A DNA stretch of 64,000 nt from Sphingomonas_D zeicaulis (lineage in GTDB: Bacteria > Pseudomonadota > Alphaproteobacteria > Sphingomonadales > Sphingomonadaceae): positions 1 to 64,000 of the forward strand of contig NZ_JBNPXQ010000013.1 in the NCBI RefSeq assembly GCF_050433225.1, read 5' to 3'. Shown here piece by piece: positions 23,433-32,789 of the stretch; the first letter of the stretch is position 1, and each line of letters begins with the position of its first letter. Below the pieces are notes generated by a model that saw nothing but the letters and a program-made list of their open reading frames with translations, was not told the DNA's origin and did not search any database. The translations under genes and the position numbers were made by a program.

Positions 23433-26348
23433 TCAGTAACGATAGGCCACGCCGAGCGTGTAGGTCCGCCCGAAATGCGAGTCATAGAGCGTGTCGCGCC
23501 GGACGGAGTCGACATAAAGCACCTGATGCTCGTCGGTCAGGTTGGTCGCCTCCAGCGAGATGCGGAAGCGATCGTTGATCGCATAGGAGGCCGAGAAATC
23601 GACATAGAGCGTCGACTTGCCGAGATCGATGTCGCTGCCCGTACCGATCGAAGGCACCGCGCGGACGAATTTGGAGCGATAATTCGCCGAGCCGCGGACG
23701 CTGAACTTGTCATCCTCATAGTAGAGCGTCGCATTGACCTGGTTCTTCGACATGCCGACCAGCGGTTCGCGCGTCGTCACCCCAGTCGTCGCGTTGAGGA
23801 TATATTCGATCTCCGAGGTGACATGGGTGTAGTTCAGCAGCACGCCGGTGTTGGCGAGGAAGCTCGGCAGGAAGCGGAACTGCTGCTGGAAATTGACCTC
23901 GACGCCCTTGATCGGCCCGCCCCTGGTGTTGGACAGGTTGGTGACGGTGAACAGATCCTGCGGCGTCGCCTGCGAGCCGGCGAGCAACTCCACCGGAAGC
24001 CCGGTTTCAGTGAACGGGATGATCCGCTGCAGGCTCTGGATGTAGGTCTTTATGTCCTTGTAGAAATAGCCGACCGACAACAGGCTTCCCTGCCCAAAAT
24101 ACCATTCTGCCGAGAGATCGAGCGTGTTGGCGCGGATCGGATCGAGCAGCGCGTTGCCTACCGAGATCGTGCGGATCGTGGGGTTGAAGCCGCCGCTGGG
24201 TGAGAGCTGGCCGAGATCGGGGCGTGCCATGACCTTGGCGGCCGATACGCGCAACAGCAATTTTTCAGTGACATCGGCGGTGAGGTTCAGCGAGGGCAGC
24301 CAGTCATCATAGCTGCGCTCGACCGTCACCGGCGTGAACCCCTGGCCGTTGACCGGGCTCGCCAACGTCACATAGCCGAACGAGCGCTGCCTAGTGTGGA
24401 CATAGCGCAGGCCGATATTGCCGCGCACGCGGAACGGCAGCGCGTCGCTATCGAATTCGGCCTGGCCATAGGCGCCCTTCACCTCCTCGCGGATTGCATA
24501 ATTGCCGCCCAGCGAGGTGCCGGTGTCCGCGCCGCTGAATGTAAAGCCCCCCGTATTGCTGTCGAAATCGAACAGATTGTTGAATTTGTCGTAGTCGGGC
24601 TTCACCCAGCCATTGGGCAGATCCCCCGGCATACCCTTGCCGAAGCCGCCGACCACCGTGGTGAGGCTGGCAAGCGTGGTGCCCGCGGGCAGCGCCGGCA
24701 CGAAGGCGGAGATCGGGCCGGCCCGCCCCAGTTCGGTGCTGTCGAACGCGCTGCGGCGATACTCGCCGCCCAGCCGGATGCGAAGCGCCTCGAGCGGCTT
24801 GAACAACAGGTTGAGCGCGAACTGCCGGTTGTCGAACTGGGTGAAAACCTTGCGGCCACTGAACGATCCCTGGACGGTGCCGTCGGCCAGCGCCGGGCCG
24901 AACACGAAATTGCCGGGATCGGTGATGTCGATGCCATAGTTGATCAGCGGGATGTTGCCCCGATCGCGGAAGTCAAACGAGAAGCCATTCACATTGTTGG
25001 CATCCATGCGGACGTCGTTGCGAGTCGGTTCCTTGAAGTCAGTTCGGCCGAAGCCGATCAGCGTATCCGCCTCGAACCATTCGTTGAACTCATGCTTGGC
25101 GGTGAGCGTCGCCTGCTTGAACGTCGTGGTATAGATGTCCTGCGTGGTCACCGAGGCGATATCGACACCATTGAACAGGCCATATTGCACCGTGCCGTCG
25201 TCCGACACTTCGGCGTCGAGGATCGAGGTGTGCGGCTTGCCGTTGTTGCCGACGCCGCGCCCGAACGACAGCCCCATGAAGAAATCGTCGACCCGGTTGA
25301 CCTTGTAGCGGGCGTAGAGGCCGTCGAGCGAGATCAGCGTGCGGTCGCTCGGCTGCCATTGCAGCGATCCGGTGAGGCCCAGCCGCTTGTAATTCTGGTC
25401 GCTGCGGAAATAGCGCGGCAGGCGCGGCATATGCGCGTCAGCGCCGACGACCGCGTCATAGGCATCGGGATCGGAAGTGCGCGGGATACCGGTCGCGCAA
25501 TTGAGCGCATCGGTGCCCTTCACCGCATTGCTCGCCGGGTTCTGCGGCACATAGCCGATCGGGCTGCAGAAGCCGCCATCGGAGGCAGCGTTCAGCACAT
25601 TGGCGGGAGAATAGCCTTCCTCGCGCGTGCGCCGCTGCGTGTAGGCCGCGGAAAACAGGATGCCGATCGTGCCGTCGGCCAGCTTGGTGGAAACGAGGCC
25701 GGCGAGCCGCGGGCCGGCATCCTCGTTGAGATCGTTATAGCTGACCTTCGCCGATCCCACTAGGACGAAGTCGTCCTTATAGTCGAGCGGATGCGGCGCG
25801 TTGAGATCGACCGTCGCGCCCAGCGACCCTTCCTGCGTGTCCGCAGAATAGGTCTTGCGGACGGTGAGGTTCTGGAAAATCTCGGACGCGAACACGTTGA
25901 AGTCGAAGCCGCGGCTGCGGCCACTGGTGCCCTGCACGTCGCTGCCGCCGACGCCGCTGTTCGCCTCCATGCCGTTGACGCGGGTGCGGGTGAAGATCGG
26001 GCCGAGACCACGCACGGTGATCGCGCGCCCCTCACCGCCATCGCCGCGCTGGAGCGCGACGCCGGGTACGCGTTGCATCGATTCCGCGAGATTGGCGTCG
26101 GGGAATTTGCCGATATCCTCGGCGACGATCGTGTCGGTGACGCCGCTTTGCTCGCGCTTGAGGCGCAGCGACTCAGCAAGGCTGCTGCGGAAGCCGGTGA
26201 CGACGATCGCTTCCATCTCGTCCACGGCTGGCGCAGACGCGGCCCCGGCATCGTCTGGCGTTACCTGCGTCTGGCCAAATGCCGGCGCGGCGCCGATCCC
26301 GCAGATCATCGCCCATGCCGATACGGATGCTGCAAAGCTGTTGCGCAT
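23433..26348 (-). CDS. TonB-dependent receptor of the glycan locus
   Basis: 971 residues from the ATG at 26348, which has GGGAGGGGAGCG just upstream; the longer open frame to 26492 is untranslated leader. Signal peptide AWAMICGIGAAPAFG, a TonB-box-like EMEAIVVTGFRSSL, plug domain (TDTIVAEDIGKFPDANLAES, EGRAITVRGLGPIFTRTRVN) and a large beta-barrel ending in LGVAYRY with terminal aromatic. The KFPDANLAES plug is typical of the Xanthomonas/Caulobacter-type glycan receptors. First gene of the operon with GH92, GH88/105 and the sugar kinase; it should import the oligosaccharide across the outer membrane. Confidence 0.93.
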   Translation of the reverse strand: MRNSFAASVSAWAMICGIGAAPAFGQTQVTPDDAGAASAPAVDEMEAIVVTGFRSSLAESLRLKREQSGVTDTIVAEDIGKFPDANLAESMQRVPGVALQRGDGGEGRAITVRGLGPIFTRTRVNGMEANSGVGGSDVQGTSGRSRGFDFNVFASEIFQNLTVRKTYSADTQEGSLGATVDLNAPHPLDYKDDFVLVGSAKVSYNDLNEDAGPRLAGLVSTKLADGTIGILFSAAYTQRRTREEGYSPANVLNAASDGGFCSPIGYVPQNPASNAVKGTDALNCATGIPRTSDPDAYDAVVGADAHMPRLPRYFRSDQNYKRLGLTGSLQWQPSDRTLISLDGLYARYKVNRVDDFFMGLSFGRGVGNNGKPHTSILDAEVSDDGTVQYGLFNGVDIASVTTQDIYTTTFKQATLTAKHEFNEWFEADTLIGFGRTDFKEPTRNDVRMDANNVNGFSFDFRDRGNIPLINYGIDITDPGNFVFGPALADGTVQGSFSGRKVFTQFDNRQFALNLLFKPLEALRIRLGGEYRRSAFDSTELGRAGPISAFVPALPAGTTLASLTTVVGGFGKGMPGDLPNGWVKPDYDKFNNLFDFDSNTGGFTFSGADTGTSLGGNYAIREEVKGAYGQAEFDSDALPFRVRGNIGLRYVHTRQRSFGYVTLASPVNGQGFTPVTVERSYDDWLPSLNLTADVTEKLLLRVSAAKVMARPDLGQLSPSGGFNPTIRTISVGNALLDPIRANTLDLSAEWYFGQGSLLSVGYFYKDIKTYIQSLQRIIPFTETGLPVELLAGSQATPQDLFTVTNLSNTRGGPIKGVEVNFQQQFRFLPSFLANTGVLLNYTHVTSEIEYILNATTGVTTREPLVGMSKNQVNATLYYEDDKFSVRGSANYRSKFVRAVPSIGTGSDIDLGKSTLYVDFSASYAINDRFRISLEATNLTDEHQVLYVDSVRRDTLYDSHFGRTYTLGVAYRY

Positions 26349-26852
26349 GTCCACGCTCCCCTCCCTCATGGCGATGCCAGCCAGGAGCCGCGCGCGTCGC
26401 GACCGCCTCGTACCGACATCCCTCCCACAAACTGACAGTTCTTTCGTCCCGCGAGCACGAGACGAAGCGCCTTCGGATGTTGAGTAACGCACCTCAAAGC
26501 GACTTGCAATGGATATGATAAATTTATTTTATTTAATCGGGCGGAGGAATTTCGCCATCGCCCGACGCTCTCGACAAATGGAAGATCACGAAGGGATATA
26601 TGGGGTTTTCGAGGCTCTATGCTTCTCCGATGAGGCGATCGACAAGGAGCCTTGCTTGTCATACAGAATGAAACGGTCGTTATGATGTCCCCTGCCTCAC
26701 CGCGTTTCACTCGCGCTGGCGACGGATGACATGGGCTTGCCGCCGGCGCCTTCACGCCGATTGATCGCCGGGTCGCGCATGCCCGGCATTCCCACTCCGT
26801 CTCATCGCGCCGTTTGGGCGGCGGCGCGGCACGGATCGCAGGAGACCCACGC
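26349..26852. promoter_or_regulatory. Divergent promoter region of receptor and GntR genes
   Basis: 504 bases without a gene. An AT-rich block around 26512-26540 (TATGATAAATTTATTTTATT) could supply a -10 box. At 26656-26666, TTGTCATACAG has the GT-N3-AC core of GntR/FadR-type operators and lies about 190 bases before the GntR start, so it is a candidate binding site for that regulator. Confidence 0.4.
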
Positions 26853-27563
26853 ATGCCGCCATCATTGACCGACCGCCTGTTCAGCATGCTCGAAGCGCGC
26901 ATCCGATCAGGCGAGATCCAGCCGGGCTCGCGCCTGCCGACACAGCGCGAACTGTGCGTGCACGAGCGGGTGAGCCGCACCGTCGTGCGTGAGGCATTCG
27001 CGCGCCTCACCGCGCAGGGCCTGACCACCTCGCGACAGGGATCGGGTGTATTCGTCGCACGCCAGTTGCCGCTACAGGCCTTCCAGGTGACCGCGGACGA
27101 GCTTTGCGACATCGAAGATGTCATCAAGCTGATCGAGATCCGCCTCGCAATCGAGAGCGAGATGGCCGCCCTGGCCGCGGCGCGACGCAGCTTCGCCGAT
27201 ATCGCCGCACTGCGCGATGCGCTCGAGCGCATGTCGGGGGCGGGTGACGACACGGCGGAATCGGCGCGTGCCGACACGGCGTTTCATCTCGCCATCGCGC
27301 GGGCGACGCAGAATGAGCATTATGTGCAGATGATCGGGTTTCTGGGCGAGCGCCTGGTTCCGCCCCGCGCGCTCTACCTCCGCGACCAGTCCCTGCAGAC
27401 GCGAGAGGACTATGCCACGCTGATCGACCATGAGCATGATATGATCCTCGATGCGATCATCCGGATGGAACCCGACCGGGCGCGTGAAGCGGCGCGGGAG
27501 CACATGCAAGAGAGCCTCAGCCGCCACTCGCGCCTCGGCACCAGCGGCAGGCATGGCGATTGA
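26853..27563 (+). CDS. GntR-family (FadR subfamily) transcriptional regulator
   Basis: 236 residues from the ATG at 26853, with AGGAGA eight bases upstream; a TTG at 26814 is rejected. The winged helix is seen in RIRSGEIQPGSRLPTQRELC and TVVREAFARLTAQGL, with the wing SRQGSGVFV. The C-terminal FCD domain contains the metal/ligand histidines and acid residues (EIRLAIESEMAALA, DTAFHLAIARAT, HEHDMILDAI). FadR-type repressors respond to organic acids, uronates or sugar acids. Divergent from the glycan operon, which it probably controls; it ends five bases from the convergent ROK repressor. Confidence 0.88.
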   Translation: MPPSLTDRLFSMLEARIRSGEIQPGSRLPTQRELCVHERVSRTVVREAFARLTAQGLTTSRQGSGVFVARQLPLQAFQVTADELCDIEDVIKLIEIRLAIESEMAALAAARRSFADIAALRDALERMSGAGDDTAESARADTAFHLAIARATQNEHYVQMIGFLGERLVPPRALYLRDQSLQTREDYATLIDHEHDMILDAIIRMEPDRAREAAREHMQESLSRHSRLGTSGRHGD

Positions 27564-27568
27564 CCCCA

Positions 27569-28792
27569 CTATCGCGCGACGTTCATCAGGATCGCGTCGG
27601 AGGGGAGCAACTGGTCCGCGAACGGCAGCAATGCCGCGCCCACCGCAGGCGCGATCGACGGGGTGACCGCACGCGCGATCGGCGGCACCGACGGGATCTC
27701 GCCGGCATAGGGCGCGAGGGCCGCCGAGAGGCGGGTCGCGAGCGCGTCGATCAGGGTGGCCGGCAGCCGGCCGCCGATCAACACGGCCTGTGGGTCGATC
27801 AGGCAACTCATCGCAATCATCGGATCGACGAGCAGGCTCGCGGCCTCGTCGAGCCAGTCGTCGATCGTTGAGCGTGCGATGGGATCCCCGCCCTGAAGCG
27901 CCGACAGCGTATCCGAGGCACAGCCCGCCTCGATCAGCCGTTCGTAGAGCGCCGACAGCGACACGCGCGTCTCGATCGACCGTCCGGCCGCCTTTCCGGT
28001 TCGACCGACAATATATCCCAGTTCGCCGCTGCGCCCCGTCGCACCGCGATAGAAACTGCCATCGAGGACGAGGCCTCCGCCGAGACCTATGCTGATCAGC
28101 AGGTAGAAGAAGCTGGCGGACTGCCTGCCTGCGCCGAAATGAAGCTCGCACAGCGCCGCGGCCGCCGCGTCATTGTCCCGGTGGATCGGCCAGGGCAGAA
28201 GGTCTGCAAGCAGCACGGCCGGGTCGATATCGGTCCAAAGCGAGAAGTCGTCCGGCCGTCCGCGCAACGCGCGTTCCGCCATGCGATCGGGCATCGCCAG
28301 CCCGACCCCGATCACCCTGTCGCGGGGTATGGACGCCGATGCAGACATTTCGGCGAGGCCCTCCTTGACGAAGGCGCGCACCGCCTTGGGTGACGGATAG
28401 AGGATCTCCTGCGTCACACTGGCGCGCACGCTGCCGGCCAGGTCGAGGCAAGCAAGGCTGAGATGATCCCGGTCGATGTTGAGGCCGATCGCGAAGGCGC
28501 CGTCTGGATCGATCGCAATCCGCAGCGCCGGCTGCCCGCGGCCAAGCTGGATCTTGCCAGCCTTGCGGATCAGCCCGTCTTCTTCCAGCCGACGGGTGAT
28601 GTTGGCGATCGTCGGCCCGGTCAGCCCTGTCAGGGCCGCCAGTTCGGTCCGGGTCGTAAATGTCCGCCCGCGGATCGCCTGAAGCACCACCCGCTGATTA
28701 TAGTCGCCCGCGCGCTCCAGATTGGTGCCCGACAGGCTGATCGCCAGGCGCGTGGCGCGCGCGTCGGACGGGGAAGCTGGGATATCGGACAT
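27569..28792 (-). CDS. ROK-family transcriptional repressor (NagC/XylR type)
   Basis: 407 residues from the ATG at 28792; the frame reaches 28948 but the upstream part is not protein-like. An N-terminal winged helix (TRTELAALTGLTGPTIANIT, RRLEEDGLI) is fused to a ROK sugar-binding domain (GLNIDRDHLSLACLD, DNDAAAAALCELHFGAG, IGLGGGLVLDG, GRSGELGYIVG). The cysteine-rich zinc motif of ROK kinases is absent, which fits a regulator that binds but does not phosphorylate sugar. A second likely controller of the glycan locus. Confidence 0.88.
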   Translation of the reverse strand: MSDIPASPSDARATRLAISLSGTNLERAGDYNQRVVLQAIRGRTFTTRTELAALTGLTGPTIANITRRLEEDGLIRKAGKIQLGRGQPALRIAIDPDGAFAIGLNIDRDHLSLACLDLAGSVRASVTQEILYPSPKAVRAFVKEGLAEMSASASIPRDRVIGVGLAMPDRMAERALRGRPDDFSLWTDIDPAVLLADLLPWPIHRDNDAAAAALCELHFGAGRQSASFFYLLISIGLGGGLVLDGSFYRGATGRSGELGYIVGRTGKAAGRSIETRVSLSALYERLIEAGCASDTLSALQGGDPIARSTIDDWLDEAASLLVDPMIAMSCLIDPQAVLIGGRLPATLIDALATRLSAALAPYAGEIPSVPPIARAVTPSIAPAVGAALLPFADQLLPSDAILMNVAR

Positions 28793-29271
28793 GGAAGCAC
28801 ACCAGAGTCTGGCGGCCGCGCCCGTAATGGCGTGACCGGAGCCACACAAGTAGATGCTCAAGCGGTTTTTGTCGAAGGCCGTCAGGCCGCGGGGCAAACC
28901 GGCCTTTTGCCCGACGCGCGCGCCGTTGCCGTGGACGATCGGTGCCAAGCGGGATCACATGAAGCAGCCCGACGGGACATCGCAAAACGACCTTGATCGG
29001 ATTAGCCTGACTGGGATCAAGGACAGCAGTCACCTGCACCTGCAGGCTCGCCCAAGCAGCGCGCCCCCCGCCTGCCGCCTGCGCCTTTTTCGTCGAGGCG
29101 GCGCGCCGTTCGATCGTCATTCAACTGAAGCAGCCCGATCGCCATCGCGCGAAGCTCCTCTTCGGCCTAACGCCCGAATCCGGCTTCGTCGCGCGCTCAG
29201 GTGGAATTGCGCCGATCCAGAAGCATAGCCACTAGCCGAACTGACATGGAAGGCAGTCGTCGGCAGACTTG
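28793..29271. other. Gene-free spacer
   Basis: Minus-strand sequence around 29000-29180 has two overlapping protein-like stretches in different frames (EEELRAMAIGLLQLNDDRTA and AAWASLQVQVTAVLDPSQAN), possibly a small gene destroyed by a frameshift. No start or family can be supported. Confidence 0.35.
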
Positions 29272-29685
29272 CTAGGCCCAGATGTCTTTTACGACTTTGC
29301 CACTCGGGGGTAGGTCCTCGAACGTGTTCAGGCCGTCAAAATGATCGATGGCGAGGTTGGCAACTTTATCTAAGGGTGCAAGGCGAATATTTACCGCCAT
29401 GCAGGTCCGACCATCACTTTCCGTTCGCAGGCCGCGCCAAGCGAGTACCACGGCGCAGCATGGGCAAAACAGGATTTCCAAGGCCGGATCCTCCTTTCCC
29501 AACCTGCGATAGGCCCGGGTTTCGCCGCTGACCGCGACCCCCTCGCCCTCGAAGTCATAGGCCCAGAGAGCGCCGTAACGACGGCAAAGCGCGCAGTTGC
29601 AAGCAGTGACAGGTCCTGGGTCACCGGTGAGGGTCCAACTTGCACCGCCGCAATGACACGAACCTGTCAGCACTGAGCCATCCAA
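29272..29685 (-). CDS. GFA-family (CENP-V/GFA domain) zinc protein
   Basis: 137 residues with the GFA cysteine pattern: CHCGG near residue 10-14, CNCALC near 29-34 and CPCC near 74-77, which bind two zinc ions, plus the family's LGKEDPALEILFCPCC strand. The family includes S-(hydroxymethyl)glutathione synthase-like proteins, but most members have no proven activity. It stands alone between spacers, with no tie to its neighbours. Confidence 0.85.
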   Translation of the reverse strand: MDGSVLTGSCHCGGASWTLTGDPGPVTACNCALCRRYGALWAYDFEGEGVAVSGETRAYRRLGKEDPALEILFCPCCAVVLAWRGLRTESDGRTCMAVNIRLAPLDKVANLAIDHFDGLNTFEDLPPSGKVVKDIWA

Positions 29686-30041
29686 CCACTCCTCGCCACC
29701 AAGCTGTCATGAACCTTCGATGGCTGCAACGGCGTCGTTCCCTGCGCGACTTTAAAGGTGAGCTTAAGCCTGCCATCTCGCTCACCGCTTGTTTTCTATC
29801 ATCCGACCGCGCGGGGGAACACTTGACGTCTGCTCTCGGCGAAATCCGGCGGCCGACATGAGACTTGGTCGTTCATCGAGGCGAGAGGCCGCACGTTCCG
29901 CTCTGTTCCAGCTATATGCCGGTCCATTCGCTAATGGCGAATATTCAGAGGGATAAGCACTTGCTCCCCTGCAGCTGCACTGCATAATGACCGCTCAGCG
30001 AACACATGTGCGCATCGTGAACGATCTGACAGGGAGGGTAT
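29686..30041. other. Spacer upstream of the first M24 gene
   Basis: No gene is seen. The last bases AGGGAGG at 30031-30037 are the ribosome site of the following gene; the promoter presumably lies here but no clear box stands out. Confidence 0.5.
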
Positions 30042-31385
30042 ATGCTGATCTCATTGCTGGCTGCGACGCTTGCCGCCGGCACGCCGGTTGCGTCTTCGCG
30101 ACCCGCCGAGCTTGCCATGCCGGCAATCCTGCCGCTCGAGCGTCGTGCCGAAACGGAAGACCGGTGGCTGAAGCTTAGACTGGAACAGCTGCTGCCGACG
30201 CTGATGCGGCGCGACAAGGTGCAGATGTGGGTGCTCGTTGCCGGTGAGTATAACGAGGATCCGGTAATGGAGACGATGCTGCCGGCGACCTGGCTGCATG
30301 CCCGTCGCCGGACCATCCTGGTCTTCTTCGATCCCGGCGATGGCAAGCCCATCGAGAAGCTTGCTTTGGCGCGCTATCCGGTCGGTGATTTTGCGCCGGC
30401 GTGGAACCCGGACGAGCAGCCGGACCAATGGGCGGAACTTGCGAAGATCATCGCCGCGCGCAATCCCGCGACGATCGCGCTCAATCGGTCCGAAGGCTTT
30501 CCGCTCGCCGACGGACTCAGCTCGACCCACTATGAGGCGATCGTCCGCGCCATCGGGCCGGATTATGCCAAGCGGCTCGTCAGCCACGAGCGTCTGGCGC
30601 TGGGCTGGCTCGAGACGCGCATCCCCGAGGAAATGGCGACCTATCCGACCATTGCACGCATCTCGCACGCCATCATCGAGGAGGGTTTTTCCGAGCGCGT
30701 CATCACGCCCGGCGTCACGACATCCGATGATGTGGTGTGGTGGTTCCGCAATCGGATCAAGGAGCTGAAACTCGATACCTGGTTCCAGCCAAGTGTCGCT
30801 ATCCAGCGTGCCGACGGCGGAAAGTTCAGCGTCCAGGAAATGGGGTACCGGGGCGACACGATCATCATGCCCGGCGATATGCTCCACGTCGATTTCGGGA
30901 TCAGCTATCTTGGTCTCAACACCGATATCCAGCGCCTTGCCTATGTTCTGAAACCAGGGGAGACCCAGGCGCCCCGCGGGCTGAGGGACGGCATGGCGGC
31001 GATGAACCGGGTGCGTGCGGCAACGATCGCGGCCTTGAAGCCGGGACGCAGCGGCAATCAGGTGCTCGCCGCCGCGCGCCGCCAGATCGAGGCGGAAAAG
31101 ATCGATGGCACGATCTACTCGCATCCGATCGGCCATCATGGTCATGGTGCCGGCACATGGATCGGCGCGTGGGAAAACCAGAAGCCCGCGCCCGGTCGCG
31201 GCGATTATCGCATCGACCCCAACACCGCCTGGTCGATCGAACTCAATGCCCAGCACGACGTTCCGGAATGGGGCGGGCAGAAGGTTCGCTTCATGCATGA
31301 AGAGAACGGTTTTCTCTCAGCCGATGGCGGCTTCCGGTTCCTCGATGGCGGCCAGGAAGAGTTCATCCTCCTGCCGCGCCCGTGA
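30042..31385 (+). CDS. M24-family metallopeptidase (Xaa-Pro dipeptidase-like), exported
   Basis: 447 residues with a signal peptide (LISLLAATLAAGTPVAS). The pita-bread fold's metal ligands are visible: D in HVDFGIS, D in LNTDIQRLA, H in SHPIGHHGHGAG, E in WSIELNAQ and E in MHEENGFL. Such enzymes cleave next to proline or act as related aminopeptidases. A strong ribosome site AGGGAGG precedes the ATG. It is a close paralogue of the gene at 31422, with which it converges across a perfect terminator hairpin. Together with the M20 and third M24 genes it suggests periplasmic peptide breakdown. Confidence 0.88.
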   Translation: MLISLLAATLAAGTPVASSRPAELAMPAILPLERRAETEDRWLKLRLEQLLPTLMRRDKVQMWVLVAGEYNEDPVMETMLPATWLHARRRTILVFFDPGDGKPIEKLALARYPVGDFAPAWNPDEQPDQWAELAKIIAARNPATIALNRSEGFPLADGLSSTHYEAIVRAIGPDYAKRLVSHERLALGWLETRIPEEMATYPTIARISHAIIEEGFSERVITPGVTTSDDVVWWFRNRIKELKLDTWFQPSVAIQRADGGKFSVQEMGYRGDTIIMPGDMLHVDFGISYLGLNTDIQRLAYVLKPGETQAPRGLRDGMAAMNRVRAATIAALKPGRSGNQVLAAARRQIEAEKIDGTIYSHPIGHHGHGAGTWIGAWENQKPAPGRGDYRIDPNTAWSIELNAQHDVPEWGGQKVRFMHEENGFLSADGGFRFLDGGQEEFILLPRP

Positions 31386-31390
31386 ACGGG

Positions 31391-31419
31391 GAGGCTCGGC
31401 AGACCCTCTGCCGAGCCTC
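31391..31419. terminator. Bidirectional terminator between two M24 genes
   Basis: A perfect 13-bp inverted repeat GAGGCTCGGCAGA / TCTGCCGAGCCTC with a 3-base loop fills the gap between the convergent stops at 31385 and 31422. T-runs are short on both sides, but the long GC stem should stop transcription both ways. Confidence 0.8.
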
Positions 31420-31421
31420 GC

Positions 31422-32780
31422 TCAGCGTGCTCCGATCAGGTGGAACCGGGTTTGCCGGCCATCGATGTAGCGGACGGTCTTGCCGTCGAAGAAGGCGTCT
31501 TCCTCGCTTTTGAAGTCGACCATCTGGCCGTCCCATTCGGGTACCTGGCGGGAAGCCATGAGTTCGATCGACCAGGCGATATTGGGGCGCAGCTTGTACT
31601 CGCCGGTCGGCACGAAGCTCTGCTCTTCAGAGAGACCGATCGAACTGCCGGCGCCATGCCCGTGATAACCGATCGGGTGCGAGTAGATGCGCGGCTTCAG
31701 CCCTGCCGCAATCGCGGCAGCACGCGCGCGATTGAGCACCTGATTGCCGGTGACGCCGATGCCGAATTCGCGGGTGACGGCATCCTGCACCAGGTTGTTG
31801 TCCCGCATTCCCGCCTTCAGCCCGGCAGGCGCATCGCGCTCGCCGTCACGCAGCACATAGGCCATGTGCTGGGTGTCGGTGCTGAAGCCGAGATAATGGA
31901 TCCCGAAATCGACCCGCAGCATGTCGCCCTTCTGAATGACGCTGGCCTGCTCGCGCAGGACACCGGGCGTTCCTCGGCGCGTCACTTCTACCGACGGATG
32001 GAACCAGGATGCCAGTCCAAGGTCGGCGACGCGCTGGCGATACCACCAGACGAGATCCTCGTTGGTCGTCACGTCGGGCTTTACGACTGCGGTCGAGAAG
32101 CCTTCGCCGATAATGGCGTGGGCGACGCGGACGATTTCGGGATAGACCTGCATTTCTTCAGGCGTGCGGGTCTCCAACCAGCCGATCGCCAGCGGATAGC
32201 CCGGAACGATGCGGCTCCGCATCTCCGGCGTGAGCGCTGCGGTCAGGTCCGTATATTGGCTGTGCGTGAGACCATCGGCGAAGGCGGTGAGCGAGGAGAT
32301 GTTGAGCGCGATCTTTTTCGGACTGCGTTCGGCGATCAGTTCGCGAACCCGCGCAAACTGATCGGGCTGCTTCTCCATGTCCCAGACCGGCTGGTAGAGC
32401 GTGCCCATGCCATGCTTGCTGACCACCAGCCGTTCGATCGGCTTGCCGTCGCCAGGATCGAAGAAGATCAGGATCGTCCGCCGCCGCGCGCGCAGATTGG
32501 TGGCGTTGAGCATCGTCGTGACCACCGGGTCTTCGAGATACTCCCGCGCGACGAGCACCCACATGTCGATGCCCTGTTCGCGCATCAGTGCCGGCAGCAC
32601 GGTCTGAAAACGGCGCTCCAGCCAGCCGTCACGCAGCTTCGCCTGGTCTCGCAGGGACATGATGGCCGGCATCGCCGGCGACATCGTTTGTTCCTCCTGC
32701 GCCGCGACCGGCGTTGCGAGCGACGCCAGCGTTACGGCCAGCGCAGTGGCGCAGCCGAGCAGGCTCTTCGAACGTGACAT
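31422..32780 (-). CDS. M24-family metallopeptidase, exported (paralogue)
   Basis: 452 residues with a Sec signal (LLGCATALAVTLASLATPVAAQ). Metal ligands: D in RVDFGIH, D in FSTDTQHMA, H in SHPIGYHGHGAG, E in WSIELMAS and E in KSEEDAFF. Sequence and layout closely follow the M24 at 30042 (shared ARRRTILIFFDPGDGKPIE-like block), so the pair arose by duplication. AAGGGGG precedes the ATG. Last gene of the leftward peptide operon, ten bases after the third M24 gene. Confidence 0.88.
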   Translation of the reverse strand: MSRSKSLLGCATALAVTLASLATPVAAQEEQTMSPAMPAIMSLRDQAKLRDGWLERRFQTVLPALMREQGIDMWVLVAREYLEDPVVTTMLNATNLRARRRTILIFFDPGDGKPIERLVVSKHGMGTLYQPVWDMEKQPDQFARVRELIAERSPKKIALNISSLTAFADGLTHSQYTDLTAALTPEMRSRIVPGYPLAIGWLETRTPEEMQVYPEIVRVAHAIIGEGFSTAVVKPDVTTNEDLVWWYRQRVADLGLASWFHPSVEVTRRGTPGVLREQASVIQKGDMLRVDFGIHYLGFSTDTQHMAYVLRDGERDAPAGLKAGMRDNNLVQDAVTREFGIGVTGNQVLNRARAAAIAAGLKPRIYSHPIGYHGHGAGSSIGLSEEQSFVPTGEYKLRPNIAWSIELMASRQVPEWDGQMVDFKSEEDAFFDGKTVRYIDGRQTRFHLIGAR

Positions 32781-32789
32781 GAGACCCCC

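Noticed and set aside
22368..24203. A 611-codon open frame on the plus strand
   Set aside because: It lies antisense to the GH92 gene and the TonB receptor, which both have clear domains; the composition (Arg/Ala/Glu-rich) is that of a high-GC shadow frame.
24396..25763. A 455-codon plus-strand frame
   Set aside because: Antisense shadow of the glycan-locus TonB receptor; no motif and no ribosome site.
30051..31298. A 415-codon minus-strand frame
   Set aside because: Antisense to the first M24 peptidase, which has all metal ligands in frame.
31440..32777. A 445-codon plus-strand frame and the similar one at 32835-34073
   Set aside because: Both mirror M24 genes on the opposite strand and carry no recognisable domain.
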